Positions 1-13,600 are shown, counted from the first letter of the stretch. The stretch: DNA of 64,000 nt from Nocardia inohanensis NBRC 100128 (GCF_001612945.1 NZ_BDBK01000012.1:434001-498000), one strand, 5' to 3'. Translations and numbers: made by a program. The notes: generated by a model not told the origin, from the sequence alone.

Positions 1-3000
1 TCACCGCGGTCAGCGGCCACTGCGCCGGCACCTCGGACAGCAACCCGGCCACCGCGGCGGCATCGGTGACATCGCAAGCCACCACCCGCACCACCGCGCC
101 GGATCGCTCCAATTCCGCACCGAGCTCGGCCACTCCCTCGGCTGCTGGACCGCTACGGCTGACCAGCAGCAGCGACCGCACGCCGTGCTCGGCCACCAGA
201 TGCCGGGCCACGACCGCGCCCAGCCCACCGGTCCCGCCGGTGATCAGCACCGAACCGGTACCGAAGGAGAAACCGTCCACTCCAGCGGAGGTCACCGGCG
301 CAACGGTCCGATCATCTCCGACGCTGTCATCATTTGCCGCCGCCCGACCGGTGGGCGGGGCAGACGCCGCGCTCGGAGGCTGGATCAGCCGCGCGGTGTG
401 GGCCACGCCGGCACGCAGCACCAGCTGTGGCTCGCCTATCGCGAGCACGGTGGCGGCCGGTAGCTCGTCGGCGCCGGTGTCCGTGTCGGCCAGCAGGATC
501 CGGCCGGGATCTTCGGTTTGGGCCGCGCGCGCCAGGCCCCACACGGCCGCGCCTACGAGGTCGGTCGGGTCCTCACCCGGCAGCGCGACCGCGCCGCGGG
601 TGGCGATGAGCAAGGTGCTCTGCACGAAGCGGTCCTGGGCCAGCCATGCCTGCACGACCTCGAGGATTCGGGCGACCTCGGCATGAGTCGCGGTCACCAC
701 ATCGGCAACGGTGTGATCGTTCCAGCCGGACCCGGCCTCGAGTATCACCAGCGGGGGAACCGGGGTCTCCGGGTCGAGCCGCTCCCACCGGCCCACCTGC
801 GCATCCGCCGGCGCAGGCTCGGAAGTCGTTGGCGACCAGACGAGTTCGAGCAGCGGCGCTGCCGCGGCGCGAGTGCGCGCGGCGGCTGCGGCGAGCTGTT
901 CGAGGGGCATGGATCGGGTCGTCAGGGTGCCCGACAGCACCGGTTGCCCGTGCTCGTCCGCTACGGCGACCGAAACCGTTGTTCCGGACGTGGTCAGGCG
1001 TACGCGCAGCACCGACGGCGCGGCGGCGTAGAGCGAGACCGACTCCCAGGAGAAGGGCAGTACGACTTGACCGCCCGCGATCGTGAAGGGCGAGTCGGAT
1101 TGTCCCGCATCGCTTTCGAGCACCCGGACCAGCAGACCCGCGTGGATGGCGGCGTCCAGCAGGGCCGGGTGGATGCCGAATCCGTCGGCGCGCAGCCCGG
1201 TTTCGGGATCGACGGCGATTTCGGCGTATACCTCGGCGCCGTGCCGCCACAGCGCGCGCACGCCCTGGAACGCCGGGCCGTAGTCGTAGCCGCGCGCCAG
1301 CAGGCCGGCGTACGCGGTGGGGATATCGAGTGCGGCCGCAGCCGGTGGCCAGGCCGCCAGTTCGAAAGCGGGCGCGCTGTTTTCAGCACTCAGCGAGCCG
1401 CGCGCGTTCAGCACCCACTGGCCGTCCTGATCGTCCTCGTCGCGGGAGTAGACGGCGACCGGCCGCTGCGGGGAATCGTGTTCCGCGCCGCCGACCACGA
1501 CCTGGATGTGCACCCCGCCGGTCGCGGGCAGCGCCAGCGGGGCCTGAAGGGTCAGATCCTCGATGACCGGGCAACCGGCTACGGCTCCGGCGCGCAGGGC
1601 CAGCTCCACGAACCCGGTGCCGGGCAACAGCATCGAGCCGGCGACCACATGGTCGGCGAGCCACGGCTGGGTCGCCACCGAGAGGCGGCCGGTCAGCAGC
1701 ACATCACCGGATTCCGCGACGGAAACCACCGCGCCCAGCAGCGGATGCTCGACTGCGGACAGGCCCGCGGATTCGAGGCCGGGGCCGCCGACATGGGTTT
1801 CCAGCCAGTAGCGGCGGCGCTGGAATGCGTAGGTGGGCAATGCGACTCGGGACACCGGCCGATCGGCGAAGAACGCCTGCCAATCGATATCGACACCGAC
1901 GGTGTGCGCCTGTGCCAGGCAGTCCACCAGCTGTTCGACCTCGGCACGGCCCCGGCGCACCCCGGCGATCACCAGCGACTGGGATTCGATCTCGTCGGGG
2001 AGGGATTGCCGGGTCATGGCCGTCAGCACCGCATCCGGGCCGATCTCCACGAATCGGCGCACCCCGGACGCCACCAGGCTGTCCACGCCGCGCGCGAACC
2101 GCACGGCGGCCCGCACCTGCCGGACCCAGTAGGCGGGTTCCAGCACTTCATCGCCTGCGATATCGCCGGAGACGTTGGAGGCCAGGGGAATCTGCGGGCG
2201 CCGGTAGCTCACCGTCCGGGCGACGGCTTCGAACTCGGCCAGCATCGGGTCCATGAGGTGGGAGTGGAAGGCATGCGATACGCGCAGCCGCGAGGTCTTG
2301 CGCCCGCGTTCGGCGAACAGCTCCTCGAGCGCCGCGACTTCGTCCTCGTCTCCCGAGACCACCACGGCGGCAGGGGAATTCACTGCGGCGATGGAGACAC
2401 GGGTCCGGTCGCCGATCGCGTCCAGGACCTCACGCTCGCTCGCGGCGACGGCCAGCATCGCGCCGCCTTCGGGCAGCTGCCCCATGAGGCGGCCGCGCGC
2501 CGCGACCAATCGGCACGCGTCGGCCAGCGACCACACGCCGGCGATGTGCGCGGCGGCCAGCTCGCCGATCGAATGTCCGACCAGGATATCGGGTGTCACG
2601 CCGAAGGCGTTCAGCAGCCGGCTGAGCGCGACTTCGTAGGCGAAGAGCGCGGGCTGGGTGAACTCGGTCCGGTTCAGCACATCGGCGTGCGCGGGGCCGT
2701 CCGCATCCAGCTCGCCGGTGAACATCAGCCGTTTCAGCGAGAGGCCCAGCAGCGGGTCGAACTGTTCGCAGATCTCGTCGAGTGCGGCGGCGAACACCGG
2801 GAACGCCTCGTACAGTTCACGTCCCATGCCTACCCGCTGTGCGCCTTGACCGGTGCACAGGAATGCGGCTTTACGGGTGACCGCCCGCCCCGCCGCCACC
2901 CCCTTGGCCAGGCTCGCGGTGCCGTCCGCGGCCAGCGCCGCCAGTCCGGCGAGCATCCCGTCCCGGTCACCGGCCACCACCGCGCCCCGCCAATCCAGGC

Positions 3001-4675
3001 GCGCACGGGTCACCGCCAGCGAGTAGGCGACGTCATCGACTGTCAGGCCGGGGTTTTCGGTCGCCCACGCCAGCAGTTTGGCGGCCTGCGCCCGCACGCC
3101 GTCCTCGGTTTTCGCGGACAGCAGCCACGGGGCGGCACCGGAGGCGACCGCGTGCGCGCCGGGTTCGGCGATACCCGACGCCGGCGACCGCACGCCGGAA
3201 TCACCGGACGCGGTCGCCTGCGCACCGGGGTCGGAGGTGTCGTCCGATGGGTTCGCGGGGGCCGGCTCCGGTGCCGGAGCCTCTTCCAGAATCACGTGCG
3301 CGTTGGTGCCGCTGGCGCCGAAGGAGGAGACACCGGCGCGGCGCACCCGCTCCCCCGCCGGCCACTGTTCCGGTGCGGTGAGCAGTCGCACCGTGCCCGC
3401 CGACCAATCCACGTGCGGGGTGGGCGCGTCGATATGCAGTGTGGCGGGCAGCATTTCGTGCCGCATCGCCTGCACCATCTTGATCACGCCGCCGACCCCG
3501 GCCGCGGCGGAGGTATGGCCGATATTCGATTTGAGCGAGCCGATGCGCAGCGGCTCGCCGGTGCGGCCGCGACCGTAGGCGGCGATCAGGGCCTGCGCCT
3601 CGATGGGGTCGCCGAGGCTGGTGCCGGTGCCGTGCGCTTCGACGGCATCGATATCGGCGGGGGTCAGGCCCGCGCTGGCGAGCGCGGCCGCGATGACCTT
3701 CTCCTGCGAGGGCCCGTTCGGCGCGGTCAGTCGATTGCTGGCCCCGTCCTGGTTGACGGCGGTGCCGCGAATGACCGCGAGCACGCGGTGACCGAGCCGC
3801 TTCGCGTCCGAGAGTCGTTCGACGGCGAGCATGCCCAGCCCCTCGGAGAACCCGGTCCCGTTCGCCCCGGCCGCGAAGGCCTTGCAGCGGGCGTCGGGCG
3901 AGAGCGCGCGCTGCCGGCCGAAGGCGATGAGCAGGGTGGGGTCGGGCATGACGGTGACGCCGCCGACCAGCGCGAGGGAGGTTTCGCCCTGGCGCAGGGA
4001 CTGGCAGGCCAGGTGCAGGGCGACCAGCGAGGACGAGCACGCGGTGTCCACCGAGAGGGCCGGGCCCTTGAAACCGAAGAGGAACGCGACGCGGCCGGAG
4101 AGCACGCTGGCCGAAACACCGGGGTAGGCATGGCCTTCCGATTCCGCGCTCAGGCCGGGCGTGCCCACGCGGGGGCCGTAGTCCTGGTGGATGACGCCCG
4201 CGAAGACCCCGGTGTCGCCGCCGCGCAGTGACATCGGATCGATGCCGGCATCTTCCAGCGCCTCCCAGGCCGCTTCCAGGAACAGGCGCTGCTGCGGGTC
4301 CATCGAGGCGGCCTCGCGCGGCGAGATCCCGAAGAAGCCGGGATCGAAATCGCCTGCCGCGTCCAGGAATCCGCCTTCGCGGGTGTAGACGGTGCCGGCC
4401 TTGTCCGGGTCGGGGTCGAACAGTCGCTCGAGGTCCCAGCCGCGGTCGGCCGGGAAGGGGCCGACCGCGTCGGTGCCGGAGGCGACCAGCTCCCACAGCT
4501 GCGCCGGGGTTTCGACGCCGCCCGGATACCGGCAGCTCATACCGACGATGGCGATCGGTTCGCCGGCGCGGTCCTCCAGGTCCTGGATGTGTTTCTTGGC
4601 GGCTCGCAGATCTACGGTCAGCTTGCGCAGATACCGGCTGAGCCGTTCCTCGTTGCTGGTGCCGGGGTTGCTCAT
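1..4675 (-). CDS. Modular type I PKS C, N-terminal part: docking-KS-AT-DH-KR (cut by window edge)
   Basis: Third gene of the PKS operon, module 5 of the line. About 1,558 residues are visible and the frame is open to the left edge. A short charged coiled-coil docking segment (1-38) precedes the KS (about 40-465, active Cys213 in TACSSS, HGTGT and NIGH histidine motifs present). The AT (about 600-905) has GHSIGE with Ser702 and HAFH, so malonyl-CoA is predicted. The DH (about 965-1260) keeps HxxxGxxxxP (His1009) and the HPALLDAAIH aspartate motif. The KR begins near 1475 with TGGTGGLG and is lost at the edge, so its catalytic Tyr, any ACP and any further modules are not seen. The ATG overlaps the stop of PKS B (ATGA), which implies coupled translation. 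Function by family: one round of malonyl extension, ketoreduction and dehydration. Confidence 0.93.
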   Translation of the reverse strand, partial: MSNPGTSNEERLSRYLRKLTVDLRAAKKHIQDLEDRAGEPIAIVGMSCRYPGGVETPAQLWELVASGTDAVGPFPADRGWDLERLFDPDPDKAGTVYTREGGFLDAAGDFDPGFFGISPREAASMDPQQRLFLEAAWEALEDAGIDPMSLRGGDTGVFAGVIHQDYGPRVGTPGLSAESEGHAYPGVSASVLSGRVAFLFGFKGPALSVDTACSSSLVALHLACQSLRQGETSLALVGGVTVMPDPTLLIAFGRQRALSPDARCKAFAAGANGTGFSEGLGMLAVERLSDAKRLGHRVLAVIRGTAVNQDGASNRLTAPNGPSQEKVIAAALASAGLTPADIDAVEAHGTGTSLGDPIEAQALIAAYGRGRTGEPLRIGSLKSNIGHTSAAAGVGGVIKMVQAMRHEMLPATLHIDAPTPHVDWSAGTVRLLTAPEQWPAGERVRRAGVSSFGASGTNAHVILEEAPAPEPAPANPSDDTSDPGAQATASGDSGVRSPASGIAEPGAHAVASGAAPWLLSAKTEDGVRAQAAKLLAWATENPGLTVDDVAYSLAVTRARLDWRGAVVAGDRDGMLAGLAALAADGTASLAKGVAAGRAVTRKAAFLCTGQGAQRVGMGRELYEAFPVFAAALDEICEQFDPLLGLSLKRLMFTGELDADGPAHADVLNRTEFTQPALFAYEVALSRLLNAFGVTPDILVGHSIGELAAAHIAGVWSLADACRLVAARGRLMGQLPEGGAMLAVAASEREVLDAIGDRTRVSIAAVNSPAAVVVSGDEDEVAALEELFAERGRKTSRLRVSHAFHSHLMDPMLAEFEAVARTVSYRRPQIPLASNVSGDIAGDEVLEPAYWVRQVRAAVRFARGVDSLVASGVRRFVEIGPDAVLTAMTRQSLPDEIESQSLVIAGVRRGRAEVEQLVDCLAQAHTVGVDIDWQAFFADRPVSRVALPTYAFQRRRYWLETHVGGPGLESAGLSAVEHPLLGAVVSVAESGDVLLTGRLSVATQPWLADHVVAGSMLLPGTGFVELALRAGAVAGCPVIEDLTLQAPLALPATGGVHIQVVVGGAEHDSPQRPVAVYSRDEDDQDGQWVLNARGSLSAENSAPAFELAAWPPAAAALDIPTAYAGLLARGYDYGPAFQGVRALWRHGAEVYAEIAVDPETGLRADGFGIHPALLDAAIHAGLLVRVLESDAGQSDSPFTIAGGQVVLPFSWESVSLYAAAPSVLRVRLTTSGTTVSVAVADEHGQPVLSGTLTTRSMPLEQLAAAAARTRAAAAPLLELVWSPTTSEPAPADAQVGRWERLDPETPVPPLVILEAGSGWNDHTVADVVTATHAEVARILEVVQAWLAQDRFVQSTLLIATRGAVALPGEDPTDLVGAAVWGLARAAQTEDPGRILLADTDTGADELPAATVLAIGEPQLVLRAGVAHTARLIQPPSAASAPPTGRAAANDDSVGDDRTVAPVTSAGVDGFSFGTGSVLITGGTGGLGAVVARHLVAEHGVRSLLLVSRSGPAAEGVAELGAELERSGAVVRVVACDVTDAAAVAGLLSEVPAQWPLTAV

Positions 4676-7600
4676 GCGGGTCCGAACTCCTCGTCGATCA
4701 GGTCCAAAAGTTCAGTGTCGGAGTGGAATTCGAGGTCGTCGTATTCACTGCCCGGCCACTTGTCCCCCAGGAAGGCGCGCAGGCGTTCGTTGACGCCCCG
4801 CAATCCGGCGATAGTGTCTTGGTCGTTGTTGCCGCCCGCGATGATCCGCTCGAGCATGGCCTCGAGCCGGGCGATGTCGTCGGGCACGGCGGGAGCGGCC
4901 GGCGCGGGCTCGGCCACCACGGTCTGCGCCAGCAGGTAACCGGCTATCTCCCTGGCATTGGGATAGTCGAATACCAGGGTGGAGGGCAGCGACAGGCCCG
5001 TCACCTTCGAGAGCCGGTTCCGGAACTCGACGCCCCCGAGCGAATCGAAACCGAGTTCGTCGAAGCCGCGATCGGGTCCGATGTCGTCGATCGACCCGTA
5101 CCCCAGCACCGCCGCCGCGTGTTCGCGCACCAGGTCCAGCACGACCGCGTGCCGCTTGGCCTCCGGTACGCCTTGCAGGCGTTCGGCGAGCGAGGGTTCG
5201 GCGGCCGAGGTGGTGGCCGTGCGGCCGCGGGCGCGAACGAAGCCGCGCAGCACCGCCGGAACCAGACCGCCGTGCGCCTCCAGACGCAGTTTGTCGGCGT
5301 CCAGGTGCAGTAGCGCGGTCACCGGTTCCGCCGTGGTCAGCGCCGCGTCGAACAGGCGCAGGCCGTCGGTGCGGTCCAGCGGGGCCAGGCCCAGGCGTTC
5401 CATCCGGCTGACGGCGGTGCGATCCAGGGCGCCGGTCATGCCGAGCTCCGGCTGCCACGGTCCCCAGGCCAGGGACAGCGCGGGCAGTCCCGCGGCCCGG
5501 CGCCGCGTGGCCAGTGCGTCCAGGAAGCTGTTCGCGGCAGCGTAATTCGCCTGCCCCGCCGAGCCGATCAGGCCGGCGATCGAGGAGAACAGGACGAAGG
5601 CCGACAGCTCCAGCTCGCGGGTGAGCTCGTGCAGATGCCATGCGGCATCGGCCTTGGGTGCGAACACCCGATCGATCCGGTCGTCGGTGAGGGACCCGAA
5701 GGTGGCGTCGTCGAGCACGCCCGCGGTGTGCACGACACCGGTGAGCGGATGGTCCGCGGGCAAGCCCGCCAGCAGCTCGCGCAGCGCGTCCCGGTCGGTG
5801 ACATCGCACGCGGCGATACGCACCTCGGCGCCCAGGCTCGACAGTTCGGCCGCGAGTTCCGCTGCTCCGTCAGCGGTTTCACCTCGGCGGGACACCAGCA
5901 GCAACCGTTCCACGCCGTGTGCGGTGACCAGGTGCCGCGCCAGCAGTGCGCCCAATCCCCCGGTGCCGCCGGTGATCAGCACGGTCCCGGAGCCGAACGA
6001 AACCTGTTCGGCCGCAGTGGAGGTCACCGCCTCGAGTCGCGGCGCGAGGATCTCACCGTCGCGCAGGGCCAGCTGTGGTTCCGCGGTCGCGAGGGCGGCT
6101 CGCAGCGCATCGAGCGAAAGGAGCTGCGCATCCAGCAGCACGATTCGATCCGGGTACTCCGTCTGCGCGCTGCGCACCAGACCGGCTACCGCTGCCGAAG
6201 CGATGTCCGAGGTCTCGTCGGTCAGCACGACCAGCCGCGACCGCGCGAACCGCGCTTCGGTCAGCCATTCGCGCACCACGTGCAGGGCGGCCTTCACCCG
6301 ATCACTCGACGACCTGATCGAATCACTGTGCGGTGTAGTCGATTCCGACCACACCACAATGTCCGGAACGGTGTCGGCAGCGACGAGTGCCGCCAGATCC
6401 GCATACCGCTCGTCGATTCCGGATACCTGCGCGGCGCCGAACACGGCCGCGCGCCCGATGGGGGCGAGCCCTTCCCCCGCCCCGACCGCCGACCAGCGCA
6501 CCCCGTACCGGGCCGCACGTCCACCCGACAGCGTGGCACGGAACTGCTGGACATCGTAGGAACGCATCGCCACTTCGTCGATGGTGACGACCGGATTGCC
6601 GTCTTGGTCGACGGCCACGACGGCGATCGCCTCGCTGCTGCGCTTGACGGCCAGCACACGCAGGCTGGTGACCTTGCCGGTGGTATGGAATTGCGTTGCG
6701 CCCCAGCGGAACAGCAGTTTGCCCTCGGCGGGATTGCTGCCCAGCTCCGGCCAGATCAGGCAGACGAGCCCGGCGTGCATGACCATGTCGAACAGCGCCG
6801 GGTGCAGCTGGAAACCCTCGGACGGGACGTCGGGGTTCAGCGTGATCTGCGAGAACGCGAGATCACCGCTGTGCCAGGCGGCGTCGACGCCGATGAACGA
6901 CGGACCGTAGGCCAGTCCGGAGACCCGGGTGGCGTGCGCCGGAATCCATTCGGTGTCAACCGGATCGGCGTCCAGTGGCGGCCACGGACCGGTGCGGAGC
7001 ATATCCATGAGACCGATGTCGATCAGCTGGCGGCCGCTCAGCGCACCGCTGGCATTGCGCGTCCATTCGCCGTCGACGGCATCGGGGAGGCGGTAGTAGA
7101 ACGTGAACGACCGGCGGCCCGCCGCGTCCGGTTCCCGCACCAGCACTTGCAGTTCGACCTCGCCGTCGGGCGGCGGCAGGATCGGCGCTTCGAGGATGAG
7201 TTCGTCCACCACCTCGCAGCCGATCCGGCGGCCCGCGACCAGCAGCATCTCCATGAGCGCCGCGCTGGGGACGACCACCACGCCGTAGGTGGTGTGGTCG
7301 GCGATCCAGGGGTGGGTGGGCAGTGAGAACCGGCCGCGCAGCAGCCACTCGTCGCGGTCGGCCACGCGCACCACATCGGTGAGCAGGTCGTGGTCCGAGG
7401 CGCTGGGCCGGGGCTGAGCGAGACCGGGTTCGAGCCAGTACCGCTTGTGCTCGAAGGCGTAGGTGGGCAGCGCGACTCGGGCCGGGCGGCGGTCGCCGAA
7501 CAGCCCGTTCCAATCGACCGGGATACCGGCGGTATGGGCCTGGCCGAGCATGGTCAGGAACTGCTCGACCTCGTCGTTGCCCCGGCGGGCCGCCGCGGCG

Positions 7601-10600
7601 ACCAGCGAGCGGGACTCGAGGTCGGCGGGCAGCGTCTGCCGGGTCATGGCGGCCAGCACCGCATCGGGGCCGACTTCCAGGAAACGGCGCGCGCCCGCCG
7701 CCACCAGCGTCTCGATCCCGGGTGCGAAGCGCACCGCGCCGCGCACCTGTGACACCCAGTAGCCCGGGGTCAGGATCTCGGTCCCGGCGATCTCACTGGA
7801 GACATTGGATACCAGCGGAATTCGTGGAGCGTTGTAGGTCGCCGCCGCCAGCGCCGTCTCGAACTCGGCCAGCATCGGTGCCATCCGATGGGAGTGGAAG
7901 GCGTGCGACACCCGCAACCGGTTCGTCTTGCGGCCGCGTCCGGCGAACTGCCGCTCGATCTCGTCGATGGCGTCCTCGTCGCCCGAGACCACCACGGCCG
8001 CGGGAGCATTCACCGCCGCGATGGCGAGCCGCTCGCCGAATCCCGCAATCACCGTGCCGACTTCGGCTTCGGGCGCGGCGACCGCGAGCATCGCGCCACC
8101 CGCGGGCAGCGCACCCATCAGCCGGCCGCGCGCGGCGACCAGCGTGCACGCGTCCTCCAGCGACCAGACACCGGCCACATACGCGGCGGCGAGTTCACCG
8201 ATCGAATGGCCGATCAGCAGATCCGGTGTGACACCGAATGATTCGATCAACCGGTACAGGGCCACCTCGAACGCGAACAACGCCGGTTGCGTGAATTCGG
8301 TCCGGCCCAGCACGGCCGCGTCGTCGCCGAACATCAGCTCCCGCAACGACCGGCCCAGCAGGGGATCGAACCGGCCGCAGACCTCGTCCAGGGCCGCCGC
8401 GAATACCGGGAAGGTGGCGGCCAGCCCCGCACCCATGCCGATGCGCTGCGCACCCTGTCCGGTGAACAGGAAGGCGGTCTTGCCGGACCCGGCAGTACCG
8501 GAAACTATTCCGGCACTGTCGGTTCCGTCGGCCAGCGTGGCCAGCCGGGCCAGCAGTTGCGTGCGATCGGCGCCGAGGACGGCGGCCCGTGACTCGTGCT
8601 GGGCGCGGGTGGTCGCGAGCGCATGGGCCACCTCCGCCGGGTCGGCTTCGGGGTTCTCGATCACCCACTGCCGCAGCCTGGCCGCCTGTCCCCGGAGCGC
8701 GGAGTCGTTCTTGGCCGACAGCAGCCACGGCACCACCGGCAGCGGCCGCGCCTCCGTAGCCGGAACGGCCACCGGCGCGGCGGGTGCTTCTTCGAGGATG
8801 GCGTGCGCGTTGGTGCCGCTGACACCGAACGAGGACACACCGGCGCGGCGAATCCGGCCGCCGGCAGGCCACGGCTGCGCCTCGGTGAGCAGCTGGACAT
8901 CACCGGCGGACCAGTCCACGTGCGGGCTGGATTCGTCGGCATGCAGGGTCTTGGGCAGGGTTTCGTGGCGCAGCGCCTGCACCATCTTGATCACGCCGCC
9001 GACGCCCGCCGCGGCCACGGTGTGCCCGATATTCGACTTGATGGATCCGATCCGCAGCGGATTGCCCGCACGATCCTGACCGTACGAGGCGATCAGCGCC
9101 TGGGCTTCGATCGGATCGCCGAGGGGGGTGCCGGTGCCGTGCGCCTCCACCGCGTCGATATCCGACGGCTCCAGACCGGCGTTCGCCAGTGCGGCCGCGA
9201 TCACCCGCTCCTGCGACGGACCGTTCGGCGCGGTCAAACCATTGCTCGCACCGTCCTGGTTCACCGCCGTACCGCGCACGAGCGCAAGGACATTGTGGCC
9301 CAGGCGTTTCGCGTCGGAGAGCCGCTCCAGCACGAGCACGCCCACGCCCTCGGCGAAGGCGACGCCGTCCGCTGCGGCGGAGAACGCCTTGCAGCGGCCG
9401 TCGGGCGAAAGGCCGCGCTGCCGTGCGAAATCGACGTAGAGGTAGGGGCTGGCGGCGACCGTCACCCCGCTCGCCAGGGCCAGGGAGCTTTCGCCCTGGC
9501 GCAGCGCCTGGCAGGCCAGGTGCAGGGAGACCAGCGAGGACGAGCAGGCGGTGTCCACGGTGACCGCCGGGCCTTCCAGACCGAGCACGTACGCCACGCG
9601 GCCGGACATGACGCTGCTGGTGGTGCCGGTGAGGCGATAGCCCTCCAGATCGCCGGCGACCAGATCGACGTAGCCGGAGTAGCCGGCGCCGACATAGACG
9701 CCGGTGTCGCTGCCCCGCAGCGTCGTCGGGTCGATGCCCGCGTCTTCCAGTGCCTCCCAAGATGTTTCGAGCAGCAGGCGCTGCTGCGGGTCCATCGCGG
9801 AGGCTTCCTTCGGGCCGATACCGAAGAAGGCCGGGTCGAAATCGCCCGCGTTGTAGAGGAATCCGCCGCGCCGGGTGTAGACGGTGCCGGGCTTGTCGGG
9901 GTCCGCGTCGAAGAGCCGGTCCAGGTCCCAGCCGCGATCGGCGGGGAAGTCGCCGGTCGCGTCGACGCCGGAGGCGACGAGTTCCCAGAGCTGGTCCGGT
10001 GATTCGACGCCGCCGGGGAACTGGCAGGCCATACCGACGATCGCGATCGGTTCGTCCGCGCGGACGCGACGGACCGTCTTCTTGACCGGAGCGCCCGCGG
10101 CCGGTTCGATGCGCGATTGCACGAGCTTCGCCACCGCGACCGGGGTGGGGTGGTCGAATACCAGGGTCGATGGCAGTTGCAGGCCGGTGGCCTTGCCGAG
10201 GCGGTTGCGGAACTCGACGCCGCCGAGGGAGTCGAAACCGATCTCGTCGAAGCGCTGTTCGGGGCGGATATCGGCGGCCGAGTCATGGCCGAGCACGGCG
10301 GCGGCCTGGGTGAGTACGACCTCCAGCACCAGTTCGGCGCGGCGGGCTTCCGGTACTTCCGCCAAGCGGGCGGCGAGCGATCCCGCGGCCGCGGCGACCG
10401 CCTGGCGGGCCGGGGTGGCACGCCGCACGAAGCCGCGCAGTACTGCCGGGACCGCATCGGTATCGGATTCGCGGCGCAGGACGCTCGCGTCGAAGCGGAT
10501 CGGAGCCAGGCTCGGTTCCGTGTGTGTGCGCGCTTCGTCGAAAAGGCGCAGCCCCTCGGCGTTTTCGAGCGGGCTCAGGCCCAGTCGATCCCAGCGGGCG

Positions 10601-13600
10601 AGGGCCGAACTCCGCAAGCCGCCGGTCATGCCGCTGCTCTGATTCCACGGTCCCCAGGCCAGCGCGGTAGCTGCCTGCCCGGCCGCGCGGCGACGTTGCG
10701 CCAGGGCGTCCAGGAAACCGTTCGCGGCGGCGTAGTTGCCCTGGCCCGAGGTGCCCAGCACGGTCGCGATCGACGAGAAGAGCACGAACGCGGAGAGATT
10801 CAGCGCACGGGTCAGCTCGTCCAGATGCCAGGCGCCGTCGACCTTCGGGGTCAGCACTCGATCCACCTGGTCATCGGTCAGCGACTCGACGGTGCCGTCG
10901 TCCAGGATTCCGGCGGTGTGCACCACGGCGGTCAGGCCGGTTCCGGTGGCGATCGTTTCGAGCAGGTTCCGGACGGCGTCGCGGTCGCTCACATCGCACG
11001 CGACGATGCGCGCCTCGGCACCGAGTCCGGTCAGCTCGGCGCTCAGTTCGGCCGCCCCCGGGGCGTCCGGGCCGCGTCGTGAGGTCAGCACCAGGTGCCG
11101 CACACCGTGTTCGGTCACGAGATGGCGAGCGAACAACGCGCCCAGGCCACCGGTGCCGCCGGTGATCAGTACCGTGCCATCGCCGAATGACGGAGTGGCA
11201 CCGGCGTTCTCGGATGTGGCCGCCCGCACCAGGCGGGGAACCAGTACCTCGGTGCCCCGCAGCGCCAGCTGCGGCTCACCCGAACGCACCACCGCCGCAA
11301 TGCGATCGGCGTCGACGGGCTGTGCCGGGTCTTCATCGAGGAGCACGAACCGATCCGGATGCTCCGACTGGGCGCTGCGCACCAACCCCCACACCGCCGC
11401 GGCGGCCGGATCGGGGATCTCGCCGTCCAGCCCCACGGCACCTGTGGTCACGACGGCCAGCCGCGTCGCGGACAGCCGTGCTTCGGCGAGCAGGGACCGC
11501 ACCGTGGCCAGCGCTTCGTGCACCGCGGCCCGCACCGACTCGGGGCCACCGGTGGTAGCCGCGGAGACGGCGGAGCCGCGGGCCCGCCAAACCAGTACGT
11601 CGGGGAGGTGGTCTGCAGCGAGCACATCGGTGATCGATGGATGCGCGGCACTGATCCCCGACACCACTTCGCTGCCGAGCGTCGCCAGGACGGGAAGTGA
11701 CCGGCCCGCGTGCGCCGCCGGTCCCGCACTGGATTCCCAGCGCACCCGGTAGAGACCTGCCGCATCACCGGCCAGGCTGCTGCGGAATTCCTTGACGTCG
11801 TACGGGCGCATCACGACCGCGTCGACCGAGACGATCGGATTGCCGTCCGGATCGACGGCCGCGACCGAGATGGTCTCGGGTCCGCTCGCGGTCGCGATCA
11901 CACGGAGCGAGGTGACCTCGGCCGGCCTGGTTGCCGAATCGTAGAAGCGCGCACCGGCCCACCGGAACAGCAGCTTTCCGGTGTCCGGATCGGAATTCCC
12001 ACCACGCCAGAGCAATCCGGAGAAGCCCGCGTGCATGACCATGTCGAGCAGGGCGGGATGCAGGATGTGCCGTCCAGGTTCCGGGGCCGCGGCGGTGTCC
12101 AGCTCGAGCTCGGAGAAGACGGTGTCGTCGTTTTGCCAGGCGGCGCGCACGCCGACGAAGGCGGGACCGTATTCGAGTCCGGCCAGTTCGGCGATGCGGG
12201 CCGGAAGCCCCACGCTGTCGAGGACTTCGGCGTCGGCGGGCGGCCACTGTTCCCGCAGTCGCGGCAGCAGGGCGGAATCGCCGTCCGGGTGGGAGCCGAG
12301 CACGCCGGTGGCATTGTGGATCCACTCGGTGTCGGCGGTCTTGCGGAAGTAGAACTCGAACGGCCGCCGCCCGGATTCGTCCGCCGCCTGGACCAGCACC
12401 TGGAGCTCGATCTCGTCGTCGGCGACCGGGAGGATCGGCGCTTGCAAGGTGAGTTCCTCGACCACGCCGCAACCGATGCGGCGGCCGCCGGCGAGCAGGA
12501 ATTCGATGAAGGTCGCGCTCGGCACGACGACCGTGCCGTAGGTCATGTGATCGGCGATCCACGGATGGGTGCGCAGCGAGAATCGGCCGGTGAGCAACCA
12601 TTCGTCGGACCCGGCCAAGCCGACCACACCGGTCAGGACCGGATGGTCGGTGGAGGGCGCCGTCAAGTCGGCAGCGCCCGACAACCAATAGCGGCGGTGC
12701 TGGAAGGCGTAGGTGGGCAAGGGGATCCGGCGCACCGCGCGTCCGGCGAACCAGGGCTGCCAGTCCACCCGCGCGCCCGCCACATGAATCCGTGCGAGGG
12801 CGGTGACGAACTGCGTGACCTCATCGGCCGAGCGGCGGGCCGCCGCGACCACGGTCGCAACCGATTCGAGCGCCGGATGTTCGGCGAGGCAGCCGCGCGT
12901 CATGGCCGTGAGCACCGCGTCCGGGCCGACCTCCACGAACCGGCGCACATCGGAATCGAGCAGGGCGTCGACGCCCGGCGCGAAGCGGACCGACCCGCGC
13001 AGCTGCGCGACCCAGTACTCCGGATCGGTGAGTTCGGCGGAGACCACGACGGCCGAAACATTCGACACGATCGGCAGCGATGGTGCGTGGTACGTCACTT
13101 TCGCCGCGACGCCGCGGAACTCGGCCAGCATGGGATCCATGCGCGCGGAGTGGAAGGCGTGGCTGACCCGCAACCGGTTCGTCTTCACGCCCTCGGCCGC
13201 GAGTAGCCGCTCGATCTCGGCGATGGCATCGGCGTCGCCGGAGAGCACGGTCGAGGCCGGGCCGTTGACGGCCGCAACCGATACCCGGTCCCCGAAATCG
13301 GCGACGACGGCGGCGGCGCGCTGCGCACCGATCGCCACCGCGAGCATCGCACCGCCCACCGGCAGTGCGCCCATCAGCCGGCCGCGCGCCGCCACCAGCG
13401 CGCAGGCATCGGCGAGCGACCACACGCCCGCCACGTAGGCGGCCGCCAGCTCGCCGATCGAATGACCGATCAGCACATCCGGTGTGACACCGAACGATTC
13501 GAGCAAACCGAACAGCGCCACCTCGAAGGCGAACAGGGCCGGTTGGGTGAACTCGGTCCGGTCCAGCACGCCGTCGGCATCGGCGAACATCAGGTCTTTC

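Noticed and set aside
518..4231. Open plus-strand frame of over 1,200 codons opposite PKS C
   Set aside because: Its translation is low-complexity Arg/Gly/His-rich text with no domain, and the minus strand reads as clean KS-AT-DH. It is a GC-bias shadow.
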